A stretch of DNA of 64,000 nucleotides from Lycium barbarum (taxonomy: Eukaryota > Streptophyta > Magnoliopsida > Solanales > Solanaceae). The stretch spans positions 26,317,637-26,381,636 of the forward strand of contig NC_083339.1 of NCBI RefSeq assembly GCF_019175385.1, read 5' to 3'. Of this stretch, positions 48,229-59,616 are shown piece after piece. Under the pieces are notes generated by a model. The model saw nothing but the letters and a program-made list of their open reading frames with translations. It did not search any database and was not told the origin of the DNA. A program made the translations under genes and the position numbers. The first letter of the stretch is position 1. Each line of letters starts with the position of its first letter.

Positions 48229-49748
48229 AGTAACCATAATACAACAACCAAAAATGTCATGACGTGTCGTGAAACGAACGAGGAAAACAGACAACAGGAA
48301 TACGAGGAGTACGATGAATCGACAATGATGCCAGAGGGACTGGTAGAAGAATTGGAAGAATTTGAAGATAAGAAGAAGCCAAATATGGATGAAACTGAGG
48401 TGATCAACCTCAGTGACGAAGAAGATGTCAAGGAGACACGAATCAGCACTCACTTGGGAGCTCCACAAAAAGAATAGCTCGTAGCTATATTGTAGGAATA
48501 TGTGGATGTCTTTGCCTGGTCATACACAGAAATGCCAGGATTGAGCATTGAAATTGTAGCCCATATATTACCTATTAAGGAAAGCTTTGCTCCGGTCATG
48601 CAAAAGACGCGGACATTTAAGCCAGACATGAGTATCACGATAAAAGACGAAGTAGAGAAACAAATAAGGTCTAGAATAGTGAAGGTGACGTCCTTCCCCC
48701 CTTGGGTGGCCAACATAGTGTCGGTACCCAAAAAGGATGGAAAGATACGGATCTGCGTGGACTACCGAGATCTCAATGGGGCGAGTCCGAAAGACAACTT
48801 TTCCCTCCCAAACATCCACATTCTACTAGATAACTTTGCCAAGCACGAGCTGTAGTCATTCGTGGATTTTTTCACCGGGTACCATCAAATACTCATGAGC
48901 GAAGAAGACACTGCAAAGACAGCCTTTATAACCCCCTGAGGAGTCTACCATTACAGGGTAATGCCATTCAGCCTCAAAAACTCCGGAGCCATGTACATAA
49001 GAGCTATGACCACTCTGTTCCATGATATAATGCATCGAGAGATTGAAGTCTATGTGGACGATATCATCATAAAATGAAGAGAAAGCTCGGAACATACCAT
49101 GCACTTGTGTAAGTTCTTTGACAGATTTCACAAATTTAATCTAAAGCTGAACACTGCAAAGTGCATCATTGAAGTGCCTGCAGGTAAGTTGCTAGGATTC
49201 ATAGTCAGTCGTAGGGGTATTGAACTAGACCCTACAAAGATTAAAGCATTTCAGGAGCTACCGCCTTCCAAAACCAAGAATGATGTGATGAGCTTCTTGG
49301 GGAGGTTAAACTACATTGGACGGTTCATATCCCAGTCAACTATGATTATAGAGCCAATCCTTAAGTTGCTCAAGAAAGATGCTCCCACAAATTGGATAGA
49401 AGAATGCCAAGAGGCATTTGATGGAATCAAGAGATACCTTTCCAATCCTCCCGTCTTGGTACCGCCCAGGCCAGGGAGTCCTCTGTTACTGTATCTGTCG
49501 GCATCAGAAAAAGCTTTCGGGTGCATGCTCACCCGGCATGATGAGGAGGCCAAAAAGGAACATGTCATCTACTATTTGAGTAAGAAGTTCACTTCTTGCG
49601 AAGCGCGATATTACGCTCATAGAGAAGACCTGTTGTGCTTTGACCTGGATGGCCCAAAAACTGAGACACTACCTATCGGTGTTTACCACTCACCTCATAT
49701 CCAGAATGGATCCGCTGAGATACATCTTCAAGGCAACCAATGTCCATA
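48229..49748 (+). pseudogene. pol: Element J reverse transcriptase and first RNase H, disrupted
   Basis: Copies element RNA to DNA. Acidic N-terminal linker (48256-48470), then VPKKDGKIRICVDYRDLNGA (48724-48783), FVDFFTGYHQI (about 48862), VMPFSLKNSGA (48958-48990) and the catalytic YVDD at 49051-49062, thumb and connection to 49390, then a Ty3-type RNase H (LLLYLSASEKAFGCMLTRHD, 49486-49545; YYLSKKF at about 49570). Stops lie at 48475, 48853 (TAG where CAG is expected), 48939 (TGA where TGG is expected) and 49074. The end of RNase H has a deletion and frameshift near 49640. Confidence 0.85.
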
Positions 49749-50496
49749 GGAAAATTGGCTAAATGGAAAATGCTACTAAGAAATTTTGACATCATGTACG
49801 TAGCACAAAAGGCAATCAAGGGACAAGCCCTAGCAGATCTGCTAGCAGAAAGTCCCGTCGTTGATGAACTGGAACCATTTGAGACTTTCTTCCCGAAAGA
49901 GGAAGGGATGGCTATGGAAGAAGAGGTGGCAGAACCATATTCAGGCTGGAGACTATTCTTCAATGGAGCAGTCAACTATAAAGGATCAGGCATTGGGCGG
50001 TGTAGATCTCAGAAATAGGGCAACAACTTAACTTCAGATGTACCAACAACATGGCGGAATATGAAACATGTATCCTCGGCCTCAGGATGGCGTTGGACAT
50101 GAACATAGAGGAGTTGCTAGTAATCGGGGATTTTGATTTGCTCATAAATCAAGTAAAAGGAAATTGGGTAACCAAAAATAATAAGATACTCCCATATGTG
50201 AGTTTAGTACAAAGATTGTGCGGGATATTCAAGAGTACTGACTTCAGGCATACTCCTAGGGCTCAAAATGAGTTTGCAGTCACATTGGCTACAATAGCGT
50301 CTATGATCCAGCACTCTAAGAGTATCCACATTGATCCATTAGAGATCACACTGAGAGAAGAACTGGCTGACTGCGCCAATGTCGAGGTCAAGCTAGATGG
50401 CCAACCATGGTATACCGACATTAAGGCCTACCTAGAAAAAAGAAGAGTATCCCCTAAAGAGTTCAACTAATCAAAAGAAGACCATCAGGAGGTTGG
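49740..50496 (+). pseudogene. Element J second (archaeal-type) RNase H, disrupted
   Basis: Tat-lineage elements carry an additional RNase H after the connection domain. Here: GKLAKWKMLLRNFDIMYVAQ linker (49746-49805), GWRLFFNGAVNYKGSGIG (49946-49999), NNMAEYETCILGLRMALDM (50045-50103), VIGDFDLLINQVKG and RAQNEFAVTLATIASM. The first catalytic Asp (FDGA expected) is Asn and the last (NEFAD expected) is Val, while Glu of AEYE and Asp of GDFD remain. A frameshift and stop lie near 50010-50040, and TAA at 50468. Solo LTR K follows at 50497. Confidence 0.75.
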
Positions 50497-51365
50497 TGAT
50501 ACGCTCAAATTACACCTATTAATAGCGTAAAGCGGACGTTGTCAAATATAGTAACCCAAACAAGGTTGGGGTCGAATCCCACAGGGAATATGGAGAGAAA
50601 AGGATACTAATCGTATGCGATACTAATCTTTAAAGGCTTTAATCCTAGTCCTGATAGTTTGAAATATTTGTTGAATAATGTAATTGAATATTTTGACTGG
50701 AATTGTATTTAATGCGAGATAAAGACTAAGGTTGTGTTCCCCAACTTGATTAGATATTATGCTTCAGGTTTCAATGTGATATATTTCTAATGGTTGTTCT
50801 ATGAATATGCACTTGATCTCTTAAGGACTTCCTAATGTTTCCCAACAGTTAAGTCGTATTTCCTCTTTATGATTCTTCCGAATATAAAAGAGTTTTAATC
50901 GAAGAGCGAACAATAATGCCAATTTAGACTTGTTCTTATTCCTAAGTTAGTCTATTAAACGAGGGTTAACGCCTCGAGTCATTGTTATTCAATCTTACCA
51001 ATATTGACTCTCTTTCCCAAGAAAAGTTAATATAATGGCTTAGGCTAATGCTTGCAATCATTACCCAACGCTAACGCACAAAGATAGAATAAATAATAAC
51101 AATCATTATGCATATATCAATAGTAGAAACCCATTCACATAATATCCATCATGGGACCCACAACCTTAGCGTTAAAATTAGCTACTCAGACTTTTTGCTA
51201 ACAAAGAAATCTTGAAAGTTAACATAATATACTTACAATGCGAATACAAGATGGAATGAAAGTGAAGTTGTTGCTTTAAATGCTCCAACCACTTCTAATA
51301 TTAAATACCTAAAGTTAATGCTCCCAAGAGAAATCTGAATAATGAAATTAAAAACCTACTTTAAG

Positions 51366-51373
51366 TATTTATA
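51366..51373 (-). promoter_or_regulatory. TATA box of LTR K
   Basis: CCCTATAAATAC on the minus strand, about 45 bases downstream of the palindromic cassette. Confidence 0.6.
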
Positions 51374-51408
51374 GGGACAAAAATCGCGCCAAGTTTCTGG
51401 ACAAAAAC

Positions 51409-51793
51409 ACTCTTACGCGGCATCGTTACCGACCGTAACCTGTGTTACCGTCCGTCCTTCGTTCCGTCCCTTTGTTAGCATGCTGTCACGGCCACCATGC
51501 GACGGACCGTAACACAGGTTACGGTCCGTATCTCCCGGTGGATCATGGCCTCAATCTTCAGTGGCCAATGCGTTACGCCATGACGTTACGCCCCGTAATA
51601 TGAGTTACGGACCGTCCTTTTGGGGCGTAACCTGTGACACTAACTGGCAACTTTCTAGAAATTTGAGAGACGTTACGGTGAGGGTTACGGTCCGTAACAT
51701 GAGTTACGGACTGTCCTTCATAGCGGCATATATCCTCTCTAGTACGGATCACGTTACGGTCCGTAACATGAGTTACGGACCGTCATTTAGCTC
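51409..51793 (-). repeat. Palindromic GTTACGGTCCGTAAC cassette in LTR K
   Basis: At least six words of the GTTACGGWCCGT type. Perfect hairpins: ACGGACCGTAAC (51502-51513) with GTTACGGTCCGT (51518-51529), loop 4; ACGGTCCGTAAC (51756-51767) with GTTACGGACCGT (51772-51783), loop 4. A third at 51687-51714 has one mismatch. The cassette lies directly upstream of the K TATA box. Confidence 0.9.
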
Positions 51794-51953
51794 CAAGTTG
51801 TCCGTTTTTCAGCATTTCTTATCATTTCCGATCCTTATTCGACCAATCCTATAAAACACAAAAATAACATAAGAAACGATGTAAAAACACTTAAAAATAA
51901 GCAACACTTCTAGTTACAAAGGCATAAAATGTGCCGAAATTCACGGCACATCA

Positions 51954-53119
51954 GTTGGCAATTGGTTTCTTCTTGAACAAAGAAGTGTTGTACAAAAGGA
52001 CCCATGACCTTGGGTTGCTCAGGTGTGTAGGCACCGAAGAGGCTACAAAATTGTTAAAAGAGGTGCACGCAGGGGCAAGCGAACCCTACATGAACGGATT
52101 CATCCTTGCTAAGAAAATCTTGAGGACGGGATATTATTGGATGACCATGGAGCACGACTCTTTTAAATTTATGCAAAAGCGCCATCAGTGTCAGATGCAT
52201 GGGGATCTAATCAAAGTTCCCCCAAACAAAATTACAGGAAATTAGCTCGCCCTGGCCTTTCGTGGCATGGGGGATGGACATCATAGGACCTATCGAGCCT
52301 CCGGCCTCCAACGGACATCATTTCATCTTAGTCACCATAGATTACTTCACTAAATGGGTTGAGGAAACTTTGCACAAATCATTGACAAAGAAAGTCGTAG
52401 CCGACTTCGTAAAACACAATCTAATATGTCATTTCGGTGTGCCAGAATCCATCATCACAGACAATGGTGCCACTTTGAACAGCCATTTGATGAAAGATAT
52501 CTGTAAGCAATTCAAAATCACCCACAGGAACTCTTCCACCAATCGGCCACAAATGAATGGAGTCGTAGAGGCTACCAATAAGAATATTAAAAGAATCCTG
52601 AGAAAAATGGTCGATAACTACAAGAATTGGCATGAGCAGTTGCCTTATGCTTTGTTGGGATGCAGAACGACGACCCGAACATCCACTGGAGCAACCCCAT
52701 ACCTCCTTGTCTATGGAACGGAAGCGGTCATACCCGTAGAAATGGAGATCCCTTCGCTCAGGATCATCCAAGAGGCAGAGCTGAAAGATGCAGAATGGGT
52801 TAGAAATCGTTATGAACAACTGGCCATGATAGAGGAAAAGAGGATGGTGGCAGTCTGCTATGGACAGTTTTACAGACAAAGGATATCCTGAGCCTTCAAC
52901 AAGCGGGTCATAACCCGACTCTTCCAGATCGAACAACTCGTGCTCAAGCGAGTCTTCCCTCACCAAGAGGAATATAAAGGGAAATTCGCGCCGAGCTAGA
53001 AAGGACCATACATGGTCAGGAAAGTACTCTCAAGAGGAGCAGTAGTCTTAGCCGAGATGGGCGGACAAGAGTGGCCAAAAGCCATCAATGCAGATGCGCT
53101 CAAGTGGTACTACATTTAG
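51954..53119 (+). pseudogene. pol: Element J integrase, disrupted
   Basis: Inserts element DNA into the host genome. The zinc-binding region (H...H, C-x2-C) covers about 52060-52200, with KRHQCQMH at its end. The catalytic core keeps all three acidic residues: Asp in GMDIIGP (codon 52277), Asp in ITDNGA (52460) and Glu in NGVVEATN (52568), with the canonical 35-residue spacing between the last two. Stops: TAG near 52243 with a frameshift into the core ORF (52262-52891), TGA at 52889, TAG near 52998. The C-terminal region reads GPYMVRKVLSRGAVVLAEMG and ends at TAG 53117-53119. Confidence 0.87.
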
Positions 53120-53227
53120 GATCCCATTTGCTTGTAATAGCATTATTATTTCCTTGTAATTGTACCTTTTGCTTATAATCATACTTTGCAATTGAATAGG
53201 AGAACACAAATCATATATGTAATGAGA
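53120..53227 (+). other. Element J 3' untranslated remnant
   Basis: T-rich sequence after the integrase stop; no motif. The rest of the element's 3' end is not present. Confidence 0.5.
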
Positions 53228-53813
53228 ATTTAATACAGAAACTGACTCCTTTTCCCATGACCTGGTCTAGACTATTACAAGAGCGACTAAGATTTGAGCA
53301 CTGAATACAACAACAAACTAAGACTCAACCTCTATCTCGGAATGAAAATGATGGAGGCCTTCAAGATAGGCACCATGTATCTTCCAAAAAACTTCAATCA
53401 ATCAATATCCTGAAAAACTCTACACCCCAAAAAGGGTGTAACAAGAGTAGTATCAGTACAATACTAGTACTGGTAAGCATCATAGGCCGACAATGGTTAG
53501 AATAACATAACGATAATATAATCTACAAATAAGTATGGTAGGAAAAACTAAGCCAACAGTGCATATCACCTACCACTCGCCTCAACAACTAGAAGATTCT
53601 TATTTTCACTAACCCACTCTTAGGGATTCATTTGCTTAACTTACATTATACTCTCTTCTAACTCATCTAATATACAATAGACAATTTGGCTCAAGTATCA
53701 CAAGTCAACTACCATTGCACTATTGACTCTTAGTATCAGGAAGTTATCTCTTCGTTCTGATATTCATTAATCGCCTGAATTTAGAAAGCCAACATATACA
53801 ACAAGGTCAACTC
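53228..53813 (-). mobile_element. LTR F2, fragment of the C/F LTR family
   Basis: Aligns closely with 29690-30265 (anchors: CTGACTCCTTTTCCCATGAC, GATGGAGGCCTTCAAGATAG, ACTCTACACCCCAAAAAGGG). Both ends are truncated. It separates the broken 3' end of element J from the inverted Ogre LTR J'. Confidence 0.8.
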
Positions 53814-54339
53814 TTACGGTTCACTTTTACGAGGGTCCATAAAAGCTACTAAGAGGTTATTGGTGCTTTAAATTGGATTTCAATATTTTTAGCATTGGCA
53901 CCTAATTAATTAAGGGAAATTAGGAAAAAGCGAGCGAAAAAGTCTTATAGGACCAAAGTTCGAGGTAAGGGTTCTGGTAATCCCTTAGAGAAGGTTTTAC
54001 GCACCCTAGTATTAAAGATCCGTACAATACGGTTGACCTACGAGCTTCAAAGTGTTGTTTTATAATTACTTGCTTAAAATTATTTAAGTTCCCGCAAAGT
54101 GTCATTTCATTCATATCGTTAATTTAGAGAAAAAATCGACAAAACGTCCCTTATAAAAGGGGTTTTGTATTTAAAAATCCGTGTAAGTGTTCAACTCACT
54201 TTATTGTTGGACTAGGACACACCCGAGATTTCTCCCGAGTAGAGTCGCTGCTAGTCTAGTCCTAATAAAATGAGTTTAGTTCTTACGGGTTTTATTATAC
54301 GTGTATATATAAATTATGGAGTATATCTCCGTTTTATAC

Positions 54340-54382
<43 letters not shown>

Positions 54383-57300
54383 CACAGGTATTTTATTTAA
54401 GTCCATTTTTCATTCACTTGAAGCTCATAAGATCAGTCCCATTCTAAATCCAGAATTTGACTTAGTCTAAAAAATCAATCCAACAAGTCTTTTTGATTTC
54501 TGTCCAATTTTAATGTTGGGCCTCCAGGCCCAAAGTCCTTTTCAGAAAATGGTACTAGAGTCTAGGTCTCAAAACAGTCCAAATTTTCTCTTTGATTCAA
54601 CATCATTCTTTAAGGCCCAAATGTGCGAATTTGTGTCTTAGGCCTAAGCTCAGTTTTAAAATCATTTTTGTACCAATCTCATAGTGTATTTTGGAAGTCC
54701 ATTTTGTTAACATGAACACGATTCCCAGCAGTTAAAAGTGGATCAGTTTTAGACTTAGGAAAAGCCATTTGAACTTAGGAAAATTTCACTTCTTTATATT
54801 CCTTAAACCGTGACCCTTTTTGAAAAGAACAGTTTTAAACCATTTAAATTAAAGGATGGTTATTGGCTATTTTTCAGAAAATTAACTTGTTGGAAACTTT
54901 CCTAACTTACTAGGTGTTTCCTAGGTCCTAACATACATATGGGTTCCAATAATGTCAAGCATTCTTTAACAAATACCATTTTACACATATTAATCAAGAA
55001 ATAAAGAGGAGTTTAGGTTGGTGGGCCTACCTAAGCCCACCAGTTACTATTTTCACCTATAGTTGGGCCTTCACTATTTTCACCCATGGTTGGGCCTTCA
55101 GTGTATTTGCTTCCTTTTATATTTTCTTAATCGGACTAGACGAAGTAAACTAGTTGGGTCTCAGGCCCAACAAGTTTATGCAGAACGTGGCTCGAATGGC
55201 CCGAGACAAAGTCACATAGAACAAGCAAAAGATAAGGATTAATAATTGATCTAAATGCTAAATAACGCAAAGTTTTATAATTTAAAGAAGTGTAAATGAG
55301 CATACAAGGCCATCATATAAAACAGATGAGAGAATCGAGTCATGGATCAGCCCAGGCAAGTAAGTTCAAAACCCAAGTAAATAATCAAGTAGAAAACAGG
55401 CAGAATGGACCGAAGCAAATCAAATAGAGGCCTAACAGGGAAGAGACTAAAGGAAGCCCAAAATTAAAGAAGAACAAATTTTAACAGCAGCCCATAATAA
55501 AGAGTGATACACTATTTATACATTAGATATATCAACTCATATACACTGAAATGTATATGAGACTAAATATAGCTTGTATACACAAGCATATTCACTCAAT
55601 ATACCACACAAAATCAATTATGCAAAGGAAATTTTTAAAGGAAAATATGCTAAGACTATGCATGCTTCAAGTTATTAGTTAAATAGGGTCAACCAGGTTC
55701 AGAGAATAGGCAACATACCAAACAAATTTCAGGATATACATAGTATACACAGATCCACTTAAATAATCAAAAAATTGATCATTTCAGGATATTAATATAA
55801 ACCAAGTAGACATAATATACAAGCAAACCTTGTCAACATGTTCATCAGCCCAAAACAGAATACCCTAAATTAGATTTTTATCCATTTAAGTCCAGAATTT
55901 CTTCAAGAGATCTTTATGTTATTTGGGAGGGTCCCATGAGGCATGAATTTCAATGAGGGAACCCCAACAACCTAGGACTAGGAATTTAGGCTGAGTTAGC
56001 TTGAAACTCCAAGTCCTCATCCCTTTCCTTGGGTCCTAGGTAAGTCACACTCATTTGCATCCATCCTTAAGTGCCAACCTCCTACTAATCCATGTACCTT
56101 ATAGTTTGTACTAGTACTTAAATCCTAAGGTTTGTTTATAATATGCAAACATAAGCAAAAAACATACAGAGTGTTTCCATCATGAGTATGGAAACCATAT
56201 ACATCAGATCCTTTCACCTAAGTCAAGCAATGGATCATGCCATATCACTCCAATATACACAATGTCCTTAAGGGCACAAACAGACTCAGGTTTGTCATGG
56301 AAGTGATCACATAACATGAAGTTAACATGACTATCAATGTAAGCTCCTAAACAATCATCACAAACTTCACAAATCACCAAACAGGTTTACAGATGCCATA
56401 AACTACATTTTTTAAAAATCCTTTAACACATTTTTTAGAAATCCTTTAACCTTTTTGCATACATTCTAAGACCCAGAATTCAAGACCAGTTAAAAAAATT
56501 CATATCGTAGGCTTCACAACTTGAGATAGGATTATACAGAAGTCTTGGTTTCAAAAAAGGAGCCTTTTTAACTTTCAACAGGTTTTTTTAGGTTTAATAA
56601 CACAGAGGTTCCATTTTTATCACGTCTTTGCTATAACATCTATGGGGCCAGGACAAAGTTTCAAACAAGTCATCATAGAGGAAAACAAGCATAGTGTATC
56701 CCAAATAGGGGTTATGAACAACCTTAAATGCCAAGCTACAAAACATACCACGAACGTTACACAAATCTTTATACTATCATAGATCAAGTAAAGAATTTAA
56801 ATGTGTTAATCATGTTATCATAAATAAAGGGTTCATGGTCATACTAGTACATAGAACATGGTAATGATTCCCCACAGGCCATACTTAAACAACATGTGAA
56901 GCTACAGGACCCTTAATGCACAGAAAAGGACACAAATAGACATTGCATTGGTCTTTACTAGGCATCAAGACATAAGGCCACAGTTTGACACCCTCAGCAT
57001 GGTAAATAGACCACATGACCCAACAAACAAGCTAAACACTGGACCTAAATCTTTTAATATCATCTCCACATTTCATCATATAAACAGGATTACCATTTGA
57101 CATAATAGGGACTCACAGTATCATAAATAGGGCCATGTCCCAAAAACAAACACATGTTAAGCTAGATTCATGCTAGCAATATGATAGGAAGCTAAATAAC
57201 CTAAGTCATGCTGTCTCTACAACTTGAAATAAAATTAATCTAGTCCATCATTAAGATCAGGCTAAGCAGGATGAACAAGTTAACATATAAGCACTTCTAA

Positions 57301-59446
57301 ACAAACTGCCAACTAACACATAATCATGTTTAAAATGAATGGAATAATTACATAAGCATATTGAAATAACATCTAAAATTACATAACTTTAACTAGTACT
57401 ATCATATAAGCAAAATTCTTTATTAAACAGAACTAATCCATACTAGTTAGTTTGCTTTAATCATAAGAATAACAAACTAGCATACATAAACATGTTGGAT
57501 TTAAATAGCATATAATTACAACGTGATTGACCAAGTTAATAATCATATTTATCTACATAAGCTAAACTATAGAAGCACTTTTAACTGAGCTAAACATGCA
57601 TCTAAAAAAGGCAAAGATATTAAACTGAGCTAAACAAGGAACATCATCTAACACTTAAGCAAATCAACAAGAAAACCATACAAAAATAACTAAGAAAGGT
57701 AGAAATAAAAGGGATAAAGGGATTTACCTCTTTCGTACGCAGCCGTGAAGAGAGTTGGACCTGGAAGCTTCAATACTCCACCCCAAATCCTCAAGAACAC
57801 AGAACCCACACAAGAAAATAGAGGATAAAACTTTAAATTTTACTAACTCGAACTCTTCAAATTTTGAAGCTGAGAGCCCTAAAATTTAGGTATTTCGAGT
57901 ATATGAGTGAATATATGAATACTCAGTCAAAAGGTGTCTAACAATGTAACTTAGGGTCCATTTATATAGAAACCCAAAAATCCTTCAAACCTTAACCGCA
58001 TCGATGTGGGACAAGTCTATTTTTTGAACTTGTTTCCTCACAATTATCAACGTGCGGTGCGGATTGATTATGAAAATCAAATAAAGGGTCAGATTCAGAC
58101 CCAAATTAGATCTATCCTGTGATTACTGATCGAACTAATAAGAAACCTCGATTCAAAAATGGACCAAGACAAGCCCCATTAAGGGATTCGTCTTTGTTTG
58201 ACCTTAAAACACAGAAAAAGTAAGATAGAGGAAGAGTTTTACCTCTTTGGTGGTGGTAGCGTTGTGGTGTGGAGGAGAGATGTTGAGAACAATTAATGTT
58301 CTCACTGAAAATGGCCACACAGTACTGCATAAGGCTGATACGCCTGAGTTTTTCCCAAATTCCGCATAATGACGTTACACAAGTGACGTTACGACGCTTA
58401 GGGTTTCAAGAGGAGAAGGGTAAGGGGGTATATCGTGAAATGAATGTGTATAGGGGTTTTACCCCTTTTAATTTGTTGTTGGGCCGAGTCTTGTCCGATT
58501 GGACTAGGCCTGCTGGTTCATTAAAATAAAGGGAAAAAGGGGCCAGTATGATGTATACACGTATATACATTTGATATACGTGTATACACACATATATCAG
58601 TGTATATATGTGAGCATTCAACGCGTATTTAAATAAATAATCGTAATTAAGAAAAGACCAATTAAATTAGACCCTTAATCATAATTAAATGAGGCTAATT
58701 AAACAAATAAAGGTTAATTTTGCAAATATGGCCTTCAATTGACTTGGTCTTAAGACTAGGTTATTTCTATTATGGCCTTTTTTGGTCCAATAAGCCATCC
58801 TATGGTAACATTTGTAAAAATGACCTTAATTAATCAAACCAATGAAATTGGCCCTTTCATATGAGGTCACAATTAGACTAAATAACAATTTAAAAGGCTA
58901 ATTTTGCAATAATGACCTCAATTATGGAAATTGATTTTCAATCGAGTCATAATTGAATCAAACAATTGATTATTTCAATGGTATCCATTTAGTGAACAAT
59001 TTATAGAATTAATCACAATTAAATACTCAATTAATTACAATAAAATTCTAATAAATTGAATATGCAGAAATTGAGAATTGAAGAGTAAAATGATTAATTT
59101 GTTTAATTAACCAAATTCCTTGAATTAAATAGATTAAAATATTTGCTAATTGATGATTTATCAATTTTAACAATTTGGACAGTTAAATATATAATTGTTG
59201 TAAATTATGTTTCTGTTGGTTAATTTTAGCAAATATATCATAATTGTGAAAATATGCCAATTAATTTCTAAATGATTTATAATATTACAGAAATTATTTT
59301 ACTAAATAAAAATGGTAAAATATTATCTAAACAATTTTATAAAAATCATTTTGACTTCTGAAAACACATATTTCACCTTGTTTGATATCCAATGACTCTG
59401 GGTAATTAAAATAAATTACGGAAGGTCAAAAAATTAGGTGTCAACA
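53814..59446 (-). repeat. J', inverted Ogre-family 3' LTR (about 5.6 kb)
   Basis: On the minus strand it starts TGTTGACACCTAATTTTTTG at 59446, beside a PPT, so it is the 3' LTR of a second Ogre element. Landmarks shared with LTR J: GTATAC clusters (58550-58610 and 55505-55620), the GATGTGGGACAAG segment (about 58003), the GGCCCAACCATGGGT-type words (55055-55100) and the GGTCAACCGTATNGTACGGAT segment near its end (54017). The exact 3' end at 53814 is approximate. It contains a GT microsatellite and no gene. Confidence 0.82.
54343..54377. repeat. GT microsatellite
   Basis: About 17 GT units in LTR J'. Confidence 0.9.
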
Positions 59447-59459
59447 ACTGCCCCTTAGG
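59447..59459 (-). promoter_or_regulatory. Polypurine tract of element J'
   Basis: CCTAAGGGGCAGT on the minus strand immediately upstream of the 3' LTR start. Confidence 0.75.
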
Positions 59460-59616
59460 TGTTCGGGGATGGCAAGGCCATCCCTGAGCAACGAAATTGA
59501 CTAACCCTGATTTTTGACTGACCCAACTCATTCTACCTCTCATTTTTTATGCCCGTTTCAAGTATATGGTCGGACGCTGGCTTTTGAGTTTCGTACATAT
59601 CTCAGGTTTCTTGAGA
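59460..59616 (-). mobile_element. J' 3' untranslated region, LTR-proximal part
   Basis: Non-coding stretch between PPT and solo LTR I. It contains the inverted pair GGGATGGC/GCCATCCC (59465-59486), a short hairpin close to the PPT. Confidence 0.6.

Larger units (their letters stand above)
50492..51958 (-). mobile_element. Solo LTR K with 5-bp target-site duplication GTTGG
   Basis: LTR proper 50497-51953 (1457 bp), TGATGTGCCGTG...GAGCGTATCA on its own strand. GTTGG stands at 50492-50496 and 51954-51958. The TATA box (51366-51373) and cassette order give minus orientation. It belongs to a family unlike the other LTRs here; the sequence GGGATTCGACCCCAACC near the end is typical of a widespread plant LTR type. 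Removing K and one GTTGG joins the pol reading across the site without loss of frame, so it entered an element whose pol was still collinear there. Confidence 0.92.
33094..53227 (+). mobile_element. Element J, Ogre/Tat-like Ty3-gypsy retrotransposon, 3' end missing
   Basis: Order: 5' LTR (33094-40352), tRNA-Arg-type PBS, extra ORF1, a spacer with zinc-finger-like modules, gag, protease, probable intron, RT-RNase H, second RNase H, integrase (to 53119), then about 100 bases of 3' untranslated sequence. An ORF1 before gag, a long LTR, this PBS type, two RNase H domains and an intron between protease and RT together mark the Ogre group of the Tat lineage. All genes carry stops and frameshifts. 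The 3' untranslated region and 3' LTR are absent. Solo LTR K is inserted at 50497. Confidence 0.88.

Noticed and set aside
52421..52966. 181-codon minus-strand ORF
   Set aside because: Exact antisense shadow of the integrase core, which keeps its DDE residues on the plus strand.
33094..59446. J and J' as the two LTRs of one intact element
   Set aside because: The LTRs are in opposite orientation, and J' has its own polypurine tract and 3' region on the far side.
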